Of a DNA stretch of 64,000 nucleotides, positions 61,026-64,000 are shown piece after piece. The position numbers and the translations under genes are program-made. The first letter of the stretch is position 1. Every line of letters starts with the position of its first letter. The DNA comes from Lepidostoma basale (taxonomy: Eukaryota; Arthropoda; Insecta; Trichoptera; Lepidostomatidae), in contig JAHDVF020000580.1 of assembly GCA_022606425.2 (NCBI GenBank), positions 62,001 through 126,000 on the forward strand, given 5' to 3'. The notes beneath the pieces were generated by a model that worked only from the letters and a program-made list of their open reading frames with translations, did no database searches and had not been told where the DNA came from.

Positions 61026-61500
61026 TATTAATAATGTTTATATTTAATTATAAATTAACGTTTTCATAAATTTTTCGTATTAAAATAGCGATGCCAATTT
61101 CTTTGGTTATAGTAATAATTTTCAAACAGTATAAAATCATTGTTTGAGATGTTTATGCATTCATTAATTCCTAAAATTCCACTACCTTCGAACGTAGCGT
61201 ACAATGTTTAAAAATGTTGTTATTAAAAGCCAGCTTACATTTTTCTAGTTCCGACCGCTCGTAATCAAGTTATCAACACTAGTGTTGTGGCCAAGGAAGG
61301 TGTCTCCACGTGTAGTGTTAGCATAACTATTACGAAACGACACAAAGTCGGCTAAACCTTCCACCACAATGGCAAGAGAAATATAACAATTTTAGCACTA
61401 CCCTTGCGACATATAAAGATTTATTGACATTGCTAAGAAGAAAAAGAAAAACCATAGCTTTTTCAATTTTCATAAAATGTATTTTTATAAACAAAACTAT
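61026..61500. other. AT-rich interval, nothing recognised
   Basis: No supported feature. Confidence 0.4.
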
Positions 61501-62110
61501 ATTCTATTTGTCTTTTTCTTTTTTACATACTTTGTATACACAACACTAACTTTAAAAAAATTAAAATTACATATCAGACATGTTTCGGACAACCGGTCCT
61601 TCGGAGGTGGTTAGCAAATTCATTGAAAAAAATCATTCATTTAATAAAGATAATGGCGTTGAAATTTAGCATGTTAATAATAGAAATATAACTTTGAGCA
61701 ATCTCGAAATTTTAGAAATTAAAAAAGCAATTAAAAATAAAGAAAATATAATGTATAATCAAATAAATTTAACGTCAAGTCCAATCTTTGATTTATTTCC
61801 TTTGTTTTTAGTAATTACCTGAACCCCAATAAGAACTTTAAATGATTATTTTAAATTTTAAATTGATTCATAATATTTGTTATAACAAAAGCATAAAAGT
61901 TCCAAAATAAATCTTTTATAACATCTGTCAAAACTGATCATATTTGTCAATAATTTTATAATATTATATTTTAAATATAATATAATATGTATCACTGAAG
62001 AAGGACCGGTTGTCCGAAACATGTCTGATATGTAATATTATTTTTTTAAAGTTAGTGTTGTATATACAAAGCATACATAAAAAAAAAAAAAAACATCTTC
62101 AACTCAAAGT
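61500..62110 (+). mobile_element. PLE-like 3' end with intact HHR, inverted 5' fragment
   Basis: Left fragment (61505-61600) is the inverted 3' tail: TTTTACATACTTTGTATACA and ACATGTTTCGGACAACCGGT, cut within stem II. The body reads KFIEKNHSFNKDNGVEI then a stop, and ITLSNLEILEIKKAIKNKEN in the same frame. I infer this to be the end of a PLE ORF from the N-x-x-x-F-N-x-D-x-G pattern, with low certainty. Then comes the 3' region with ATAACATCTGTCAAAACTGA, the hammerhead at 61981-62040 and GTTGTATATACAAAGCATAC plus an A-rich run. A full-length 11-kb-region relative is at 10960-11460. Confidence 0.5.
61981..62040 (+). ncRNA. hammerhead ribozyme, intact core, longest stem I
   Basis: UAUGUAUCA, CUGAAGA (61995-62001), stem II GGAC-CGGUU-GUCC, GAAAC (62016-62020), AU, GUC (62023-62025), UGAUAUGUA. 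Stem I pairs over 9 positions (two G-U). Stem III palindrome ACAUGU. One of the two best candidates for activity. Confidence 0.75.
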
Positions 62111-62164
62111 ATGGCGAACATAGAAGAAAAACTATATTCTCCTAAACAAAAATAAAACATGGAT

Positions 62165-62245
62165 TATGAAGTCTGGTGTAAAATTCACGTGACAATGAAA
62201 TGGCGATAGATTAGCTACAAATTACATGGCATGAAAATCAATAAG
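62165..62245 (+). repeat. SINE1 3' body fragment
   Basis: CTGGTGTAAAATTCACGTGA, CAATGAAATGGCGATAGATT, AGCTAC..ATTACATGGCATG match the non-tRNA body of SINE1 in sense orientation. The tRNA-like head is missing. Confidence 0.55.
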
Positions 62246-62815
62246 CTATAAAGTTGGATACTGTATTTGGGTTAGACACAACATGCTGTATACAAATGTG
62301 GAAAGCAACGGAAACCAACCACATTAAAGGCCCAAGTGGCATCCCAAGAACCAGAAATTTTTTACACTTTGCTGCAACCCAATCCATTGAATGAAATGGA
62401 TTGGATTGAAACTAGCGAAGAAGATGGCAGGTATAACAAACACTTTTACGACCAATGAAAAGCAGCATAAAAGTTAGTTTGTATAACATTAAGATCATTC
62501 CCACTTCCTGCGGTAAACATTATGCACCCACTGACAATATATTTTGATGTACGGCATGCAGTCATAAAGCAAGTTATCGCTTTCTGTACGTTCATTTCAC
62601 TAGACGCGAGGCGTCGTGAGATATCAATCACACCTCACCGTACACCGTTTAATTTTATCATTAGTTACGGTCATATACTCGTACGTACAGACAACAGTCA
62701 CTTTGAATGCTTTGAAAATTAATTTAAACAAATTCAATAACACGCGTCAGCATTGGTTGGATTCACATATAATAAAATTTTACAAAATAAAATACAGTGG
62801 AACCTTCCCGTGACC
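62246..62815. other. no feature recognised
   Basis: Two short overlapping frames (62522-62813) have no motif. ATCCATTGAATGAAATGGAT near 62385 is a short palindrome. Nothing else. Confidence 0.35.
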
Positions 62816-62819
62816 AAGA

Positions 62820-63010
62820 ATAATTAGGACTTTAGAATATACCCCAAATCCTCCCTCGCCCTCTTCGGAGGAGCACTCCGGGCTAAAAATCTAGCCCATA
62901 AAATAACTACCAAATCACATTTCCAATAATGTTTCCTACAGACGGAAAAGGAATAGCCATTAGAGCTAAACCTCTGTAAGTCAGAATATCCAACTCCAAG
63001 GAACCTTGAT
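62820..63010 (-). repeat. dispersed repeat E, copy 3
   Basis: CCCCAAATCCTCCCTCGCCC, TCGGAGGAGCACTCCGGGCT, ATAACTACCAAATCACATTT, GAGCTAAACCTCTGTAAGTC. Same order as 41660-41830. Confidence 0.55.
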
Positions 63011-63029
63011 CTAACGACTAATTAACTTA

Positions 63030-63205
63030 CTAAAGTTACTAACCATCACGCCGTCTCTCCGGCAGGGTAGGCAGAAATAATGGACCACCTGAATTTTGGA
63101 ATTTTGTCCTGACATAATTCGCTCGCATCCTTCACATTCATACATCGTGTCATGCACGCACGTCAACTTCTCCGACTTACGTGGCCGACATTTAATATAT
63201 CGATA
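63030..63205 (-). pseudogene. LINE family A, 3' coding fragment
   Basis: AACCATCACGCCGTCTCTCC, GGGTAGGCAGAAATAATGGA, TTGTCCTGACATAATTCG, CATACATCGTGTCATGCACG. The 70-codon minus ORF (63011-63223) covers it out of phase. Confidence 0.55.
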
Positions 63206-64000
63206 TATTTTGAAATTTACCATTTCAAAGAGTAAAATTTAAACTAAATAATATATTTGTTACTAAGCACTTATATGTTTCGCTGGCTGGAGTAATATGA
63301 TTTTCGATGATGATTTTTATAAACGTACCAACCATAAAAGAAAATAATAAGTTATTTATTATTGTTTAAACATAATGTGAAAATAATGTTTAGGTACCAT
63401 ATTGTTTCCGCCAAAACAATGGATAATCAAATAATAAGTTCACTGTTCTCTGAACAATGCTGTAAAACTGCATATTTATTTTGTTATTGACGGAATGAAT
63501 TCCTTTACATATTTTATTGATACAGATGATTGATATAAATCTAAGAATATTTTAATACAGTCAAAATTAAGCCTAAGACAATTTAAGACGATATTAAAGT
63601 TAAGAATATTTAGATCATTAAATATGGAAGGATTAATAAATAAATGTACTAGAGATGAGCAATATGAACACGACTAACAATTAGCGAGTGACGTAGGTAC
63701 TCGTATTTTATTATATTGCGGTAGGGTTACAAGGTGCAAGTAGTAACAACAAAAGTATTAATTTGAGCTGGTTTGCAGAAATTATGGGTTTGGTGAAGGT
63801 CGATCTTTTTATGTTTAGACAGAAAAGAATTTAGATTTATTTAAAAAAATCTAAGTCTTGACAAGAGTTTGCAAGTCTAGTCATTATGGGTATAGGTCTC
63901 TGATTATAGGTGCGTATCAAAATAGACATTTTGAAATTCACCTTTTCAAAGAGTTATATATAAAATTTATCTTTGATACTACGCTTTGGAAAAAACATTC
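63206..64000. other. AT-rich interval with HHR-flank fragment
   Basis: TATTGTTTCCGCCAAAACAATGGATAA near 63400 (in parts TTGTTTCCGCC and AAAACAATGGATAA) matches the outer end of the ACAGCUGU elements. The rest, to the window end, shows nothing supported. Confidence 0.35.

Overview
This window looks like non-coding insect (or at least arthropod) nuclear DNA. It is very AT-rich and packed with nested transposable-element relics, with long stretches between them that hold no recognisable exon. I found no host protein-coding gene. The only long intact ORF is a 460-residue DDE transposase (13396-14778, minus) inside a complete DNA transposon. Helitron ends of a type common in insects, insect-style RTE LINEs, a mariner relic and a tRNA-derived SINE point to an insect. 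I cannot name the order with confidence.

The most interesting signal is a large set of hammerhead-ribozyme (HHR) motifs. On both strands the motif CUGANGA - stem II - GAAAC - short palindrome - GUC/GUU recurs, with at least 13 copies keeping every core base and as many or more decayed copies. The families differ in stem II (GGAGG/CCUCC, GCUUGG/CCAAGC, GCCAAC/GUUGGC, GUCAAC/GUUGAC, GGAC/GUCC) and in the self-complementary stem III core (ACAUGU, ACUAGU, ACCGGU, ACAGCUGU), yet base pairing is kept. Most copies sit in inverted pairs, one full and one cut at the ribozyme. Penelope-like elements (PLEs) and their non-autonomous retrozyme relatives are known for such HHRs in their pLTRs and for inverted flanks. 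A GIY-YIG endonuclease fragment of PLE type lies at 44500-44795 (minus), directly against an HHR-flank sequence. A related, very abundant palindromic family (FamA-pal, about 15 copies or halves) keeps the 3' half (GCGAAACATGTCATTCCC) but has UUGAUAA in place of CUGAUGA.

Layout: 0-2.8 kb, HHR element, dispersed repeat F, solo LTR. 3.6-10.4 kb, LINE/SINE relics and HHR elements. 11-15 kb, HHR elements and the Sailor-like transposon, which is inserted inside an HHR stem III. 15.6-24.5 kb, RTE relics and HHR pairs. 25.7-26.3 kb, a GC-richer segment that may be a promoter or first exon. 26.5-29.5 kb, the densest HHR cluster. 29.6-32.3 kb, hAT-like and mariner-like MITEs with a LINE-in-LINE insertion. 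32.8-41 kb, palindromic families, including a 122-bp-arm hairpin. 41-45 kb, a SINE, a MITE and a 2.4-kb Helitron carrying a LINE and the PLE endonuclease. 45.5-50.5 kb, mariner, HHR, SINE and a pogo/Tigger element split by a LINE. 50.8-64 kb, SINEs, a minisatellite, a second LTR copy, a piggyBac-like MITE, a Tc1 fragment, LINE relics and a final PLE tail with an intact HHR.

The genes here do not form a pathway. What links them is parasitism and nesting. SINE2 borrows the 3' end of LINE family A. Non-autonomous HHR units presumably depend on a PLE reverse transcriptase encoded elsewhere. DNA transposons and LINEs land in one another, which gives a relative insertion order. All calls come from reading the sequence by eye; no alignment or folding program was run.
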